Shown here: piece by piece, positions 25,301 to 38,400 of the stretch | How positions within the stretch are numbered: the first letter of the stretch is position 1 | Layout: every line of letters begins with the position of its first letter | Origin: Chloranthus sessilifolius | Lineage: Eukaryota > Streptophyta > Magnoliopsida > Chloranthales > Chloranthaceae | DNA: 64,000 bases | NCBI GenBank assembly: GCA_021018995.1 | Contig: CM037588.1 | Span: 92,292,765-92,356,764, forward strand | Direction of reading: 5' to 3' | Made by a program: the position numbers and the translations under genes | The notes under the pieces: model-generated | The model's input: the letters and a program-made list of their open reading frames with translations, nothing else | The model's database searches: none | What the model was told of the DNA's origin: nothing

Positions 25301-28300
25301 ACAGCAGCTACTTTGGTAGTATTACCTGACGTTGGATGTGGTAATGAACTATTCTAGCAGTGATTTATTGTTAGATTGATGCGTTAAGTGGATGTTATTT
25401 CACCCATTGTGTTTGGTTGTTATTTGATTGCTAAGTGTACAGCAATTGTGGTTCTTGAATCGGTGGTGTGATTAGTACCATGTATACAGAAGTTTGTGAT
25501 GCATTGGCAATTTATTATTAGTTATTCAGGGCAAGTTCAGCACTGCTTATTGTATGTTGTTGTGGTCAGTCATAATAATGGCATTTTTTTTTTTGAAAAA
25601 AAGTGTTTAAAATGCGGTTTTTTTAGCGAACATATAAAAAGGCCTTTTAAACGCAAAACTGTATAAAACATGGTTTTTTCGTTCAAAATGTTTTTTATAC
25701 ATTTTTTTTCATTTACAACTCATTTTAAACGAAAAAACAGGTTTTAAAATACTTTTTCGTCTTTCTAATTTTAATATATTTTTAAATTTTTTGTAATTTT
25801 TTCTGTACTCTCCTTTTTTTGTCCTTTTTTAAAAAAAATCCCTTGTCATACTCTTCCCGTACTCCGAATTTTTGCCCCTTTTTGCTTTCCATTATTACCC
25901 TTTTTTCAAATTGTTCCCTTGCCGTTTTATTCTGATATTCTGTCATGGTGACTATGGTTGTGGTGAGATTTCTTATTGTAGTTGACATGACTACTGATTT
26001 TCTATGGGCTGGGGTTGGTAGTTGTTTGTGTGTCGTGTGCACAGTAGTTGCTTGTTCAATTGTCTGTGTGGACCACAATTGTTTGGGTTAGGTATCTTAA
26101 ATGGACAAGGTCAACAGTGTTGCTCGTTGTTACTCTTACACAGAGAGAGTATCAGGACCTTGTGTATTGAACCTCGGGTACCCAGGCATCCTCCCCTTAT
26201 CATGTCAAGTCAGGTACTATCAGCACTACTCATACTTCATCTTCATCTCAGTCTCCCCGTCTCACTGATTCAAGAGCGACTGACCATATAACTAGTATGT
26301 CTTCATTATTTGATTCTACTATCCCTTTATAATCTCACAGTAGTATCTGCATTGCCGTTGGTTCCCTTCTCCTGGTAATGGGAAAGGCAATGCACATGTT
26401 GGTGGTTTATCTCTTGATTATACACAGCATATATTTCTAAAATGCCCAAGTCTCCTTTCAGTCGGTAAAATTACTAAGTCTATGAACTGCAGTGTAACAT
26501 TTTTTCCCTCATAGTTTTTTTCAGGACCTAACTACGGGGAGAGTACTCCTCCCAGCATCTCCAATCAATTGAGTGGCAAACATCCTGCTCATATACTCCA
26601 CAACCAAATGGAGTGGCGATAAGGAAAAATCGACATCTTCTCGAGATGGCTCGCTCACTGCTCAGTATTAATATTCTGAAGCGTCTATCGGGTTATGTTC
26701 CTCTTATTGTCAATTACCTTACTGACATAAAGCCTTCACCTGTCCTGCAGGTTGGGTGTCCTTTTAAATTGGTGTTTTCTAATAGTAGTCTCTTTCTTGT
26801 TCCACCCGGGTCTTTAGGTGTCTCTGTTTTGCTCATATTACATCTATTACTCGTTATAAAATTCCTCTTAAGGCTGTGTGATGCGTCTCTATTAGGTATC
26901 ATCCATCTAAAAAGGAGAAGTGAGATATCCTCTAATTGGGCAGTATTTTGTTACAATGGATGTCACCTTTTTCGAGTCCACCTGGTTTTATACACCCTCT
27001 CAACGCCTTCTTCAGGAGGAGAAGTATATGCAAGTGGAAGAGAGTACTGATAATCCAGTGTCATTACCTTGTGCTACTCAGGAAGATGTTGAAGCCGAGA
27101 TTGAAGAACTCGTAAGTAGTACTAACCCTGACATGGTCTAATTTGACAAATTTGAGAAAGAAAATTCTTCGAAAGAAAAAAAGTTAAGGCTCCTTCCCCT
27201 CTCTCACTAAAGGAATCAAATTTCAATTCCAGAGACTGATCCAATAGTTGATGAGCCTTCGCAAGTTTCAGATTTGGATCTTCCGATTGTCCTTCGTAAA
27301 GGAGCAATGGAAAGTTGGTGTCCTATCAACATCTTTCAACCTCTCATATATCTTTTGTATATTTGTTGGGTGCTATCATTATCTGTAATAGTGCTTCTAA
27401 TGCTTTCTCACAGTCACAATGGAAATAATCTATGATTCAGGAAATGAGAGCCCTTGAACATAACAAAAATTGGGATATTGCAGAACTTCTACAGAAGAAA
27501 TAAAAATGTAGTGGGAAGGGGGTCTATACAGTGAAGAGTAGAACTGATGGTTCTGTAGAGAGGTACAATGCAAGATTAGTTGCAAAGGGGGTTTACTCAG
27601 ACACAAGGTGTTGACTATCATGATACTTTTGCTCCAGTTGCCAATTCCAACACAATTGGGCTCTTTCATCAATTGTTGAATACGAAAATTGGTTCCAATA
27701 CTAGCTTGATGTGAATTACGTCTTCCTCCATGATCTAGAGGAAGAGATATATGTCATTTCGCCTTGGCTTCTCCCGGCGAAGGGAGAAAAGGAAAGTTTG
27801 TAGATGAAAAATTCAATCTATCGATTAGAACAATCACCTAAAGCATGGTTCCAAAAGTTTAGCAAAGTGGTTATGGAGGTTGAGTACAGAAGAAGCCATT
27901 GTAAACATACTCTATTTGTGAAGAAAGGCACTCATATCACAGCTCTTGCTGTATATGTAGATGATATCATTACCACTAAAGATGACAGTGAGGAAATACT
28001 AGTCTTTGATATGAAAAACTTGGGCTCTTTTAAATACTTCTTGGGAATTGAAGTAGCCAGATCTAAAAGGGGATGGCATTGTCTCAAAGAAAATACACTC
28101 TCGATGTGTTGAAAGAAACTGATATGTTGGGATATAAGCCAGTCGTTACTCCTATAGAGAAAATCTGAGGCTCAGTGGAGATGATGGAGTACTCCTCAAG
28201 GATGCACGTATGTATAAACAAGTAGTGAGAAAACTCATCTACCTAACTATGACTCGTTCTGACATTGTGTATGCGGTGAGTGTGGTAAGTCGGCACAGGC

Positions 28301-31300
28301 TCACAACATTCTCCGAGGACCACCTCCTTGAGTGTTGAGTACAGGAATAAGAGGTATTTAAAGGGAGTTCAAATAGGGGCCTCCTCTATAGTAATCATGG
28401 GCATCTGGATATTGAGATGTTTACTAATGCAGATTGGGCTGGTTCCTTGAGTGATGGAAGATTCACTATTTGTTACAATACATTCCTATGTGGGAACCTA
28501 GTAACATGGAAAAGTAAAAAGCAGCAAGTCATCTCCAACTCAAGCACAGAAAGAGAATATAGAGCTTTGTCCCAAGGTGCTCATGAAGGGATGTGGCTTA
28601 AGTTTATCTTGGCGGATCTAGGAGTGGATGTCAAGCTACCTATGCCCTTGTATGGAGACAATGAACCACCACATCACATAGCTGAGAATCAAGTACACCA
28701 TGAAAGGACAAAGCATATTGAGGTTGACTGCCACTTCATCCGCGAGAAAGTTGAGTCACAAGAGTTATGTACTCGTCAAGTGAGGTCTGAAGCTCCGTTG
28801 GCTGGCATATTAACAAAGGTTGTTGCGCGAAACAATTGTATATCACCTCCAAATTTGACGTGATAGATATCTATGCACAAACTTGAGGGGAGTGACAGTG
28901 TGTCCATAGATTTATCATTAAGTTGGTGTGCGTGTGAGTGGTAATGTATTAGTCTCTTTAGTGGGTGTGTCTAACAATATTTTACAAGTGATATAAATAC
29001 TAGTGAGAAGTGACATGAAGGAATGTGAAGTTACAAAGAGCTTAGCGCAAAATAGAAACGAGTGGAGTAGTAAAAAGAAGGAAGTTCAAGGCCAAACCAC
29101 TAAATCCTGGCAATGATCGAATACCATATAGAAAGCAAAGAGAAGAGAAATGCATCAATGCAACTATACATGGTCTCTATATACTCTGAATCAGGATTCA
29201 GATTTTTAACTTACAATCTTTCCAACAGGAAAAATCCCAAATATACTAAAGCAAATGCTTCCATCTTTATCTCCACTACATAGGATGTTAAATCGTTGGT
29301 GTGAAGAATTTGATAATTCTCGAAATGAATCACCAGTGTCATCCATGAATCCAGTATCCCCGGAACTCAGTCCAGGCATCCTTGGAACTCTTGGAGCAGA
29401 AGGGAAGAAACGCAAAGTACGGTCTTCATATGTTAAGATGTTTCCACTCCCATCCTGAAGGCAGCAGCAAAAAGTAAGAATTATTAAATAATAAAATTCT
29501 TTAATCAAAATAGATAAGTTGGATAAAATGTAATAAGGCTTCCAATAGTATGATAGCAATATTGGCAGATACAAAATTCTAGGAAAACGAGAAAATATTA
29601 AAAAAAAAATTGACAAGAAACTAAACCAAAAAACTTTCAACTTGATAGTGAAGTATATCTTGCATGTGAAACTTATTTGACATAACTAGCGTGCTTTGGA
29701 AATGCAAATATCAATACAGAGGGTGTATTACAAAAGTTTTTTTTTTCTAAAAAAAAACTGTCACCAGGCAACAACCATTGTAAATTTTCAAAGTCTTTGA
29801 AATCTTCTCCATCAGAATCATCACCCAAACACTTCTTGGATCACTCGAGTCTAATATTAGGATGGTTTGATAGGCATCACTCTCATAGGAGGATCTGAAA
29901 CATCTGATTTATGAATTATAATATGTATGTTTGTTAGATTTTTTAAAAGGTTAAAATTGAAGTGTACCAATCAGATGGTTAGAATCCTCCAATAGGCGTG
30001 ATTTTTTGGTTGAGGCATGTTGTCAATGATGGGCTGCTAGTAGAGCTACTTGGACTGATCAAGCATGTGTGCCATGTGGCTTGCAAGTGAATGGTCATGG
30101 GCTAATCTGTTCAAAGACCATCACAGGAGTCGACTTCTTCATCATATCTAAAGAGGTTTGGTTCCAGATATACAGTAATGTCCTTATATTATTTAATACC
30201 TTAATGGTTAACTAATCAAGCCTCCTCACTGTAGTTTACTGCCGGCTGTTCTATGGGTACTTTTAGTCTTCAGGCATAATAGAAAAGAACAGTACAAGAT
30301 AAGACACGAATTAATTACGAAACATGTGCCTAAACTCGACAACTCTTTAGAGCCACTCCTTGTCCCTTTTTTTCTACGTTTTGGGTTCAATCAAACCTCC
30401 CACAATTGAAGGTCTGACATATAAGAGTTCGAAGAAATAAATCCCTTAGACATGCATAAATATTATAGCATTTGTGTCAAACCTCCAAGAACTGATATTG
30501 TGGACCAATAATATATTAGAGATACAATTTTCCAAAGACGGTTTACAATTTTAAAGGCAGAAATAAGAAAGAAAGCATATAACTAGATATTCAAGAGACG
30601 GTTCCCAATATGAAATGTGCCAAGAAAACCTTACCTAGAAGATCCCTATTTGCCACCCACATAAAAGGTATAGGTAAGAATTTTCGTAATGAGGTGATAA
30701 TATCTTCCCTTTCCGATTCCACATCCTATGAATTTGAATGGAAAAATGTTCTGCTCTGAGCAGTTTCATAGTTCATGAACATAATGGCTTGTTCTGGTAA
30801 AACCAACAGGTCTGACACTATCAACATCTCTCTCTCTCATGTCCATGTTCAGGACTACAGCTGTGGTATCAAGCGTATGGATAAAATTATCAGGGATTTC
30901 CTTTGGGAGGGGGGAAACAGGAGAAGTTTCACCTAGTTAATTGGGATACCTGTAGACTGGGCAAAAAGGAGAGAGGGTTGGGAATTAGAAGATTGAATGA
31001 AATAAATAAATCGTACTTGCCAAGTGACTCTGGAGAGTGGGAGAGGATAGAGAGTGAGAGAAGCTTTGGTGCGGAGTGGTTTGGGACAAATATGATCTTC
31101 ATGATAGTAGATGGGATATTAGACCGAATCAAAATGATGAGTCAGGATGGTGGAAGAGTATCTGTTCTGTCCTTGATGATTATAGAAGAGGCATCAAACT
31201 CAGCTGGGGTGAACAGGGAAGTATCAGTTTCTGGTCGGATTGATAGGTATCTGATAACAGGCTGAGAGATCTGTTTCCTAATATTTTCAGAATCTCGTCA

Positions 31301-32107
31301 AATCCCAAGCTTTAGTTTCTGATGTGGGTGATGATAATAACGGTGGTGTTGTATGGGATATCTGCCTGAGGAGAAATGTTAAAGATGAAGACATAGGTCA
31401 GTTTGCTGATTTGTTGGGCCTGCTTAGTTCTACTCACAAGAACAATGTGGGGCGTGACCTTCGCATCTGGGCACCTCATTCGAAAGGTTTTGTTACTGTT
31501 AAATCTTGTTATGAGTTCCTTTGTGATCACCCTGTAAATGTGTCTTCTTGGACTCGCATTTGGAAGGTTAAAATTCCTCCAAAGATCAATTTTTTTGGTT
31601 TAAGTGTTGGGTGGGGTAGAATCCTAACTCTGGATTAGTCGGTTGAGAAATAGATATGTGATGTATCTTCAAGAGGAGGAGTCAGTGGATCATCTCCTTA
31701 TTCATTGTTGCGAAGCTTGGTTTTGGGCAGGCTGGTCTCTGGGTTTTCTTACTTTTAAGGGTTCTCTTTGTTTGAGTGGGTCTATTGTCTGTAACAGCTT
31801 CTCGTTGTTCTGTTCGTATTTGTTTTCTCTTCTAATAAAAAATTTCTTACTGATCTATAAAAAAAAAATGACTGTATCTGACGGGGACGCCGACATCATA
31901 GACATCGGATATGGACCTTTTCGCGTGTGCCGACGTCGGAAGAAGCGGAATGAAAGTCAGAACTAGGCGAAAAACGTAATTTTGGAGAATTAGAGGAACA
32001 CTACAAATTCAATCGAATTGTATATTCAATCGATCGAAATCCTCGATCGATCAAAGACCTATTTCGATCGATCGAACTATGTCGACAGAAAACACTTGTT
32101 CTAGAGT

Positions 32108-32180
<73 letters not shown>

Positions 32181-35100
32181 CAATCGATCAAATTTGAAAC
32201 TCGATTGATCGAATGTCCATTTCGATCGATCGACCTCAGTTCGATCGATCGAGTTCCAACGGCGATATATAGGTATATATATAAATCGATCGATCGAATT
32301 TGAAATTCGATCGATCGAGTTTCAAATTCGATCAATCGAGCTTCACTTTCGATCAATTGAAGTCGCGCAGGTTATAATTTTTCTTTCTTTCCAGATTTCG
32401 AAATTGACTTTTAGGGGCATACTTGTCTCTTTTATTTAGTATTTGTTTTCGGGTTTTCTTTTATTGTAAGACCTCCTATGTCAGGTCCTTAAGAAAAACA
32501 TTGTAATTAGTTATTGATTATGAATGAAAAGAGCTTTTACTTGTATGCTTGAGATGAGCCTCTACGAAAAGTGAATCTTCTTCCCAAGAAGGGTTTGGTG
32601 TGAAGCCAAGGATGTGAAGCCCACAACATCTATCTTCCACCTATCTCTTTATTTTATTATTTTTCTTTGCTTCTAAATATTTTCATAAACCCGAAATCAT
32701 AAACCCTAGCTTTTATCTAACCATTGATTCAACCCGATCCCGTAAACCATACAAGAATCAGAGATTCCATCATTGCATTGTGAGCGCCCTAATCTGGAAA
32801 GACCTACAGTTTTATCTCTAGGACCGATCTGCATCACTATTCTAACAGATCTAGCGCAAAGGTTGAACCCTACTCGAACCAAACATGATCTTTCGCATGG
32901 AGGACTACGAACGCCTAAGGTATTCGTTATATTTTCGGAATTATTGTTTAATTTAATTCAATTTAATTTCGACAAGCAATTAATCATCGCATTCACGTCG
33001 TTTAGGGTCTTATACTGCGTCAGTTTTGGTATCAGAGCCTAGGTTCTAGGTTAGGGCATATTGGTGTGACATTTAATTCCATGGCATTTTAATTTTCATT
33101 GCATCTTCTTTCAGTTTTTATTTGTCCACATCTAGTGTTTGATAAAAATCCCCATTCATTGTTGGTTCATATGTGCATGTCATTTTAATTTAATGGAATC
33201 TTATGTCAATTGTATTCAACATTGCGCACATCTTGTGTTCAACAAAAGTCCTTATTCATTTTGAGTCACATGTGTATGCCATTTCGATGTCTTTTGTGTC
33301 TTCATTTGTGTGCACGTCATGTGTTTGTTAAAATTCCTTAACTGTTGTGTGGTCCATAGAATTGTGTCTGAATTGTGTTTGTGACAAGCATCATGAATGA
33401 GTCACTTGCACGTCACCATAAATTCGTTACCCATCATGAAATGATGCTAGCCGAACGAGGGAACCACTACACTCCACATTCTTGGCAAAGCTCCAAAAGT
33501 CGTGATGAGATTAGAGTTCGGGGATATCCTCATCATCATGAACCTGAAAACGACCCTGCCGAAAAGTTTCTAAACTCTATTTGGAATGAGGTCCCAGATT
33601 TTGAGGGTACGACGAACCCTAGAACCATCGTGCAGTGGTTCTCTAGTGTAGAGGAGTACTTTGATTGGTATGGCGTACCAGATGAGTACAAAATTAGGCT
33701 AGTGACAACAAAGTTTAAGGGAAATGCCAAAAAAATTTGGATTCATATAGAACTCCGTATTGACTTTCGTCAGATTAAACCCATCTTCACATGGGAGGAT
33801 ATGAAGGTGACACTTATTGAAAAGCATGTTCCTTTGACACACCGTCACCTTCTACGGAGTTTGAGGACCAAGACAAATAAGTGTCCCGATTGTCTTAAGT
33901 GTCAAGAATTCGGACACTTTGCTTACCAGTGCTCCATTAAACTTCCCACTCCGAATTTATTGACTAAAAGCGAAAGTCCTAAAGAGCCGAAAAATATGAA
34001 AGTAGAAGAGGAAGTGTATGACCCTAGAACCGTGATAAGCGAAGAGGAGATAGAAGAAGTTGGCGAAAGTCTCGTTTGTGTTAAAGAGACTTCTATCTCC
34101 CTTGTGGATAGTGATGTTGGGTCGAGTACATGTGAGTCCATCGAACTGGGTAGGTAAGAACCATTGGTGTTAATTGAATCGAGTACCCCAGAGTCTTTGG
34201 TTTTGGTTGACGCGAGTACGCACGAGTTCATCGAGTTGAGTGCACTTGAGTCTTTGAAGTTGGTCGAACCAAGTACACATGAGCCAATCACTTCACCTAC
34301 CAATAAGTCATTGGAATCCATTGAGTCGAGTCCACATGAGTCAATAGGGCCACTTGATTTGATCACACGAGTCGTTAGTGTCGCATGCACATCATAGTCT
34401 CAAGTTGCATACTGCTATACATTCCAAGTCTTATTGTGAGTCATCTTTTGAGTCTCATTCTGCATTGCATGCCGAAATTAAATTTAAAATTAATGTATGC
34501 AATAAAACTCTCAAAATATCGATGCAGTTACCTAAGGCTTTTATGGAATTTCAATTGAATGATCATGCAATGGTTCGGATTGAACCTGAACGACTCCCAT
34601 TGGGAGTCGTAAAGGAACTCCAGGCCCACGGCACTAGACCTTTTGGAATTGTAGCAAGGAATGGTCTTAGTGCATACAATCTTGAGCTTCCTCCAGATAT
34701 CGGGGTCAGCTCTACGTTCAATGTGGAGGACCTAATTCCTTCTTTGAGCTCAACCCTACCTCCTTGCAACCCATTCCAAACAACCCCTAGTTACAACCCC
34801 ATCCCAACTTTGCAGCCAATACCACTTCCCTACCTAAGCAAGCAGAGGAAAGAGATAATTGAGAAAATTTGGGATAATCTTGTGGCATTCATCTGCAGCA
34901 GAAAATTTCTAGTTTACAAGATACAGAGGGTTGGCGAGTCAACTACCGAGAGTGCATGGGCCAATCATGAGAGAGTTCGTCACTTGAATTCCCGTATTCC
35001 CGGTCGATATCGGGATCACACTTCATCAAGGATGAATTCCTTCAAGTCTGGGCGAGTCGATGCGAAACTTCAAAAGTATTTGGTAGTGGCTTGGCAAGCC

Positions 35101-35436
35101 GGGTTATTGGGCTCGTCAAGGAGAGGTTTACCGGGTACGTCCCTCTACAATGGACCAAGATGATGCTCATACGTCACTGAGTGTCAGGATTCAATTCATG
35201 CGTGTTTCATCGGTGATGAAACATTTTGAGTCAGAGAGAATTGACGGGGATGCCGACATTGTAGACATCTGATATGGACCTTTTCGCATGTACTGACGCC
35301 GGAAGAAGCGGAATGGAAGTCAGAACTAGGACAAAGATGAAATTTTAGAGAATTGGAGGAACACTACAAATTCAATCGATCAAATTGCATATTCAATCGA
35401 TCGAACTATGTCGACAGAAAACACTTGTTTTGGAGT

Positions 35437-35477
<41 letters not shown>

Positions 35478-38400
35478 CGATCGATCAAATTTGAAACTCG
35501 ATCGATCGAATGTCCATTTTGATCGATCGACCTCAGTTCGATCGATCGAGTTCCAACGACGATATATAGGTATATATATAAATCGATCGAAATTGAAATT
35601 CGATCGATCGAGTTTCAATTTCGATCAATCGAGTTTCACTTTCGATCGATCGAAGTCGCGCAGGTTATAACTTTTCTTTCTTTTCAGATTTCGAAATTGA
35701 CTTTTAAGGGCACACCTGTCTCTTTTATTTAGTATTTGTTTTAGGGTTTTCTTTTATTGTAAGACCTCCTATATAAGGTCCTTAAGAAAAACATTGTAAT
35801 TAGTTATTGATTATGAATGAAAAGAGCTTTTGCTTGTGTGCTTGAGATGAGCCTCTACGAAGAGTGAATCTTCTCCCCGAGAAGGGTTTGGTGTGAAGCC
35901 AATGGTGTGAAGCCCACAACATCTATCCTCTACCTATCTCTTTATTTTATTATTTTTCTTTGCTTCTAAATATTTTAATAAATCCGAAATCATAAACCCT
36001 AGCTTTTATCTAACCATTGATTCGACCAGATCCCGTAAATCATAGAAGAACCAGAGATTCCATCATTGCATTGTGAGCGCCCTAATCTGGAAAGACCTAG
36101 AGTTCTATCTCTAGGACCGATCCGCATCGCTATTCTAACGGATCTAGCGCAAAGGCTGAACCCTACTCGAACCAAACATGATCTTTCGCATGGAGGACTA
36201 CAAACGCCTAAGGTATGCGTTATATTTTCGGAGTTATTGTTTAATTTAATTCAATTTAATTTCGGCAAGCAATTAATCATCGCATTCAAGTAGTTTAGGG
36301 TTTTGTACTGCGTCAGTATCCTTTGCATATTGCAAGTGCATGATCATCTATCCTCCATGGTTTACCTCAAAACCCTGAATAAGTTTTGCTCCATCGCCCT
36401 ACTCAGCACTTTGGTTAAAGCTTTGCCTACCATATCAAATGCAAAAGGGAGAGTGGGTCACCCTGAATAAGAAAGGGGAGAGTGGATCACCCTATCCTAA
36501 CCCCCTGAAACTTCCAAAAAATCCTTTGGGGGGCCTATTAGTCATAATTGACAAATGTGACCGTTGATACACAACTCGTCCTCCACCTCCTCCAGCGATC
36601 GCCAACCATGATTATGCCAAGCATATAGTTTAAAAACTTCCAATTTACCCATTCATAAGCCTTTTCCACATCTAGTTTGCAAATGACTCCAAACATACCC
36701 AGCTTATGACGTGTATTGATGCATTTATGTTTTTTTTTTTTTTGATTGGTAATAAGCAGTTTATATTGATAAGCAGCAAGACGCTAACAAAAGACCAATA
36801 CAAAAGGACACGACCAAAACACAGAAAGAAACAAAAAAATTACAAAACTACCACCACTTTCCACTCACACACCCTCCAAACTTAACCCGGATCCCACACA
36901 AAAACATCCCCCCCCCCGACCCCACATCCCCTTTTGCAGCCTAGAACCACATCAGGTCACAGACCTTCTTCATGATCATCCCCACCGAGTGAGTTTTATT
37001 CTCAAAAATCCTGCGGTTTCTTTCTCCCCACACGATCCAGAACACAGCGAACGGGGCAACCGTCCAATAATCAGACATAGGGCCCTCGACACGTACAGAT
37101 TCCCACATCAAAAATTAACAAAGGGGTGTCGTTGGCATCACCCATGACATGCCGAAGGACTTAACGACAATACCCCATATCTCATGAGCCACCGTGCAAT
37201 GCAGCAGAAGATGAGCAGCAGAAGATGAGCAGCAGATTCCGCCTCCTCATTACACATAATGCAGCAATTTTGGATATCTTTCCCCCGGCGGATAAGCTGA
37301 TCCAACGTTAGAATCCTTTCTTTGAGCATGGTCCACATAAAGAATTTGATTTTGGCCGGAATGGCCTCCTTCCACAACCCAGCCCTGACACAACTAATCA
37401 AAGGCCGAGAGGATAGCACCTTACAGTAGGATTTAACGGAGAACAAACCCTCTCTACTTGGGCTCCACCTACGATGGTCACAGCCACCCAGGTTACGCTG
37501 GGAACCATAAATCAGCTGCATCAGATTAGAGAAAGAAATCACCTCTTCATCCCTCAACATCCTTCTAGTAGAAACAGTCCACAGCCTCCCCCCCTCGGTC
37601 TCGGAGACGAACTCATCGATCATGCCATGAGGATTCACCGAAATAGAGAAAATATCCGGAAAGGAAGATTTTAGGGGCTCGCGGTCCACCCAGCTATCCT
37701 CCCAAAACCGTATCCGAGTGCCACAGCCCCAACTGTAACAGAGGCCTCTGGAGAAACGATCCCACATACTGCACAAAGCCATCCACCAAGCTGAACTACT
37801 CCTGTAACAAGACACCGAAATGCCCCAGTTACCGACCAAATTGTCTTACTTCTCACTCAGCACCAGACGCCATAAACTGTTCACATCCTCATCCCTCCCC
37901 ACCTGCCAAAACCATTTACCAAGCAATGCAATATTAGTCCACTTCAAACTGCGGATACCCAGGCCTCCATAACGTACTAGCAAGAGAATGGTGTCTCAAT
38001 TGACCAGATGATACCGTCTAGCTATCCCCGAGCCCTCCCAAAGAAATAGTCGTTGGATTTGTTCAAGGCGCTTGATGACTTTCATCGGGCATTTAAAAAA
38101 AGACATGTAAAAAATAGACAACGACGACAAAACTGATTTGAGCAGCACTAGACGCCCTCCACTGCTAAGCAACTTTCCCTTCCAAGTTGACAGTCTTTGC
38201 TCAAACCTCTGCACAACCGGATCCCACTCCCTAGCAGTGGGATATCTTAGACCAAGGGGCAGTCCCAAATACCGGATAGGGAGAATGCTGCCAGCACAAT
38301 TTACTGAAAGAGCCAAATCTGCTAAAAGGACAACATCAGTGCCAATACCCGTTATCACAAATTTTGAGAGATTGATCCGTTGACCCAAGACCGCTTCGTA

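Larger units (their letters stand above)
24331..29004 (+). mobile_element. Ty1/copia retrotransposon relic (copia B)
   Basis: 5' LTR 24331-24549 (TGTGTCCATAGATTTACCAT to CACTTTATCA) is followed by the primer-binding site TGGTATCAGAGCCAGG. A truncated 3' LTR starts at 28893 (TGACAGTGTGTCCATAGATT) after the tract TTGAGGGGAG. The order matches copia A but everything is more decayed. No gag is recognisable, protease has SRATDHIT instead of DSGATDHM, and much of integrase and RT is missing. It is in the same orientation as copia A. Confidence 0.85.
31879..36315 (+). mobile_element. Non-autonomous Ty3/gypsy (chromovirus-derived) LTR element, TSD GTATC
   Basis: LTRs 31879-33022 and 35242-36315 start TGACGGGGA and end ACTGCGTCA. 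GTATC is duplicated at 31874-31878 and 36316-36320. The primer-binding site TGGTATCAGAGCC starts at 33027. The 2.2-kb interior encodes a gag-like protein with a zinc knuckle, then an acidic repeat region, then the integrase C-terminal module and a worn chromodomain. Protease, reverse transcriptase, RNase H and integrase catalytic core are absent. The structure fits a deletion derivative that would need enzymes from an autonomous relative. Confidence 0.93.

Noticed and set aside
32001-32303. IYIYIY-type open frames on both strands (also 35406-35618, 46722-46988)
   Set aside because: They are (TA)n microsatellites inside LTRs or introns.
32020-32360. CRISPR-like look of spaced TCGATCGATCGA (and CGCTCGAGCGA) repeats
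   Set aside because: The repeats are very short palindromes with irregular spacers, inside plant LTRs, with no cas genes; this is a eukaryotic genome.
33375-34157. 260-codon open frame as a host gene
   Set aside because: It has a retrotransposon gag pattern and zinc knuckle, and lies between two LTRs with a primer-binding site and target duplication.
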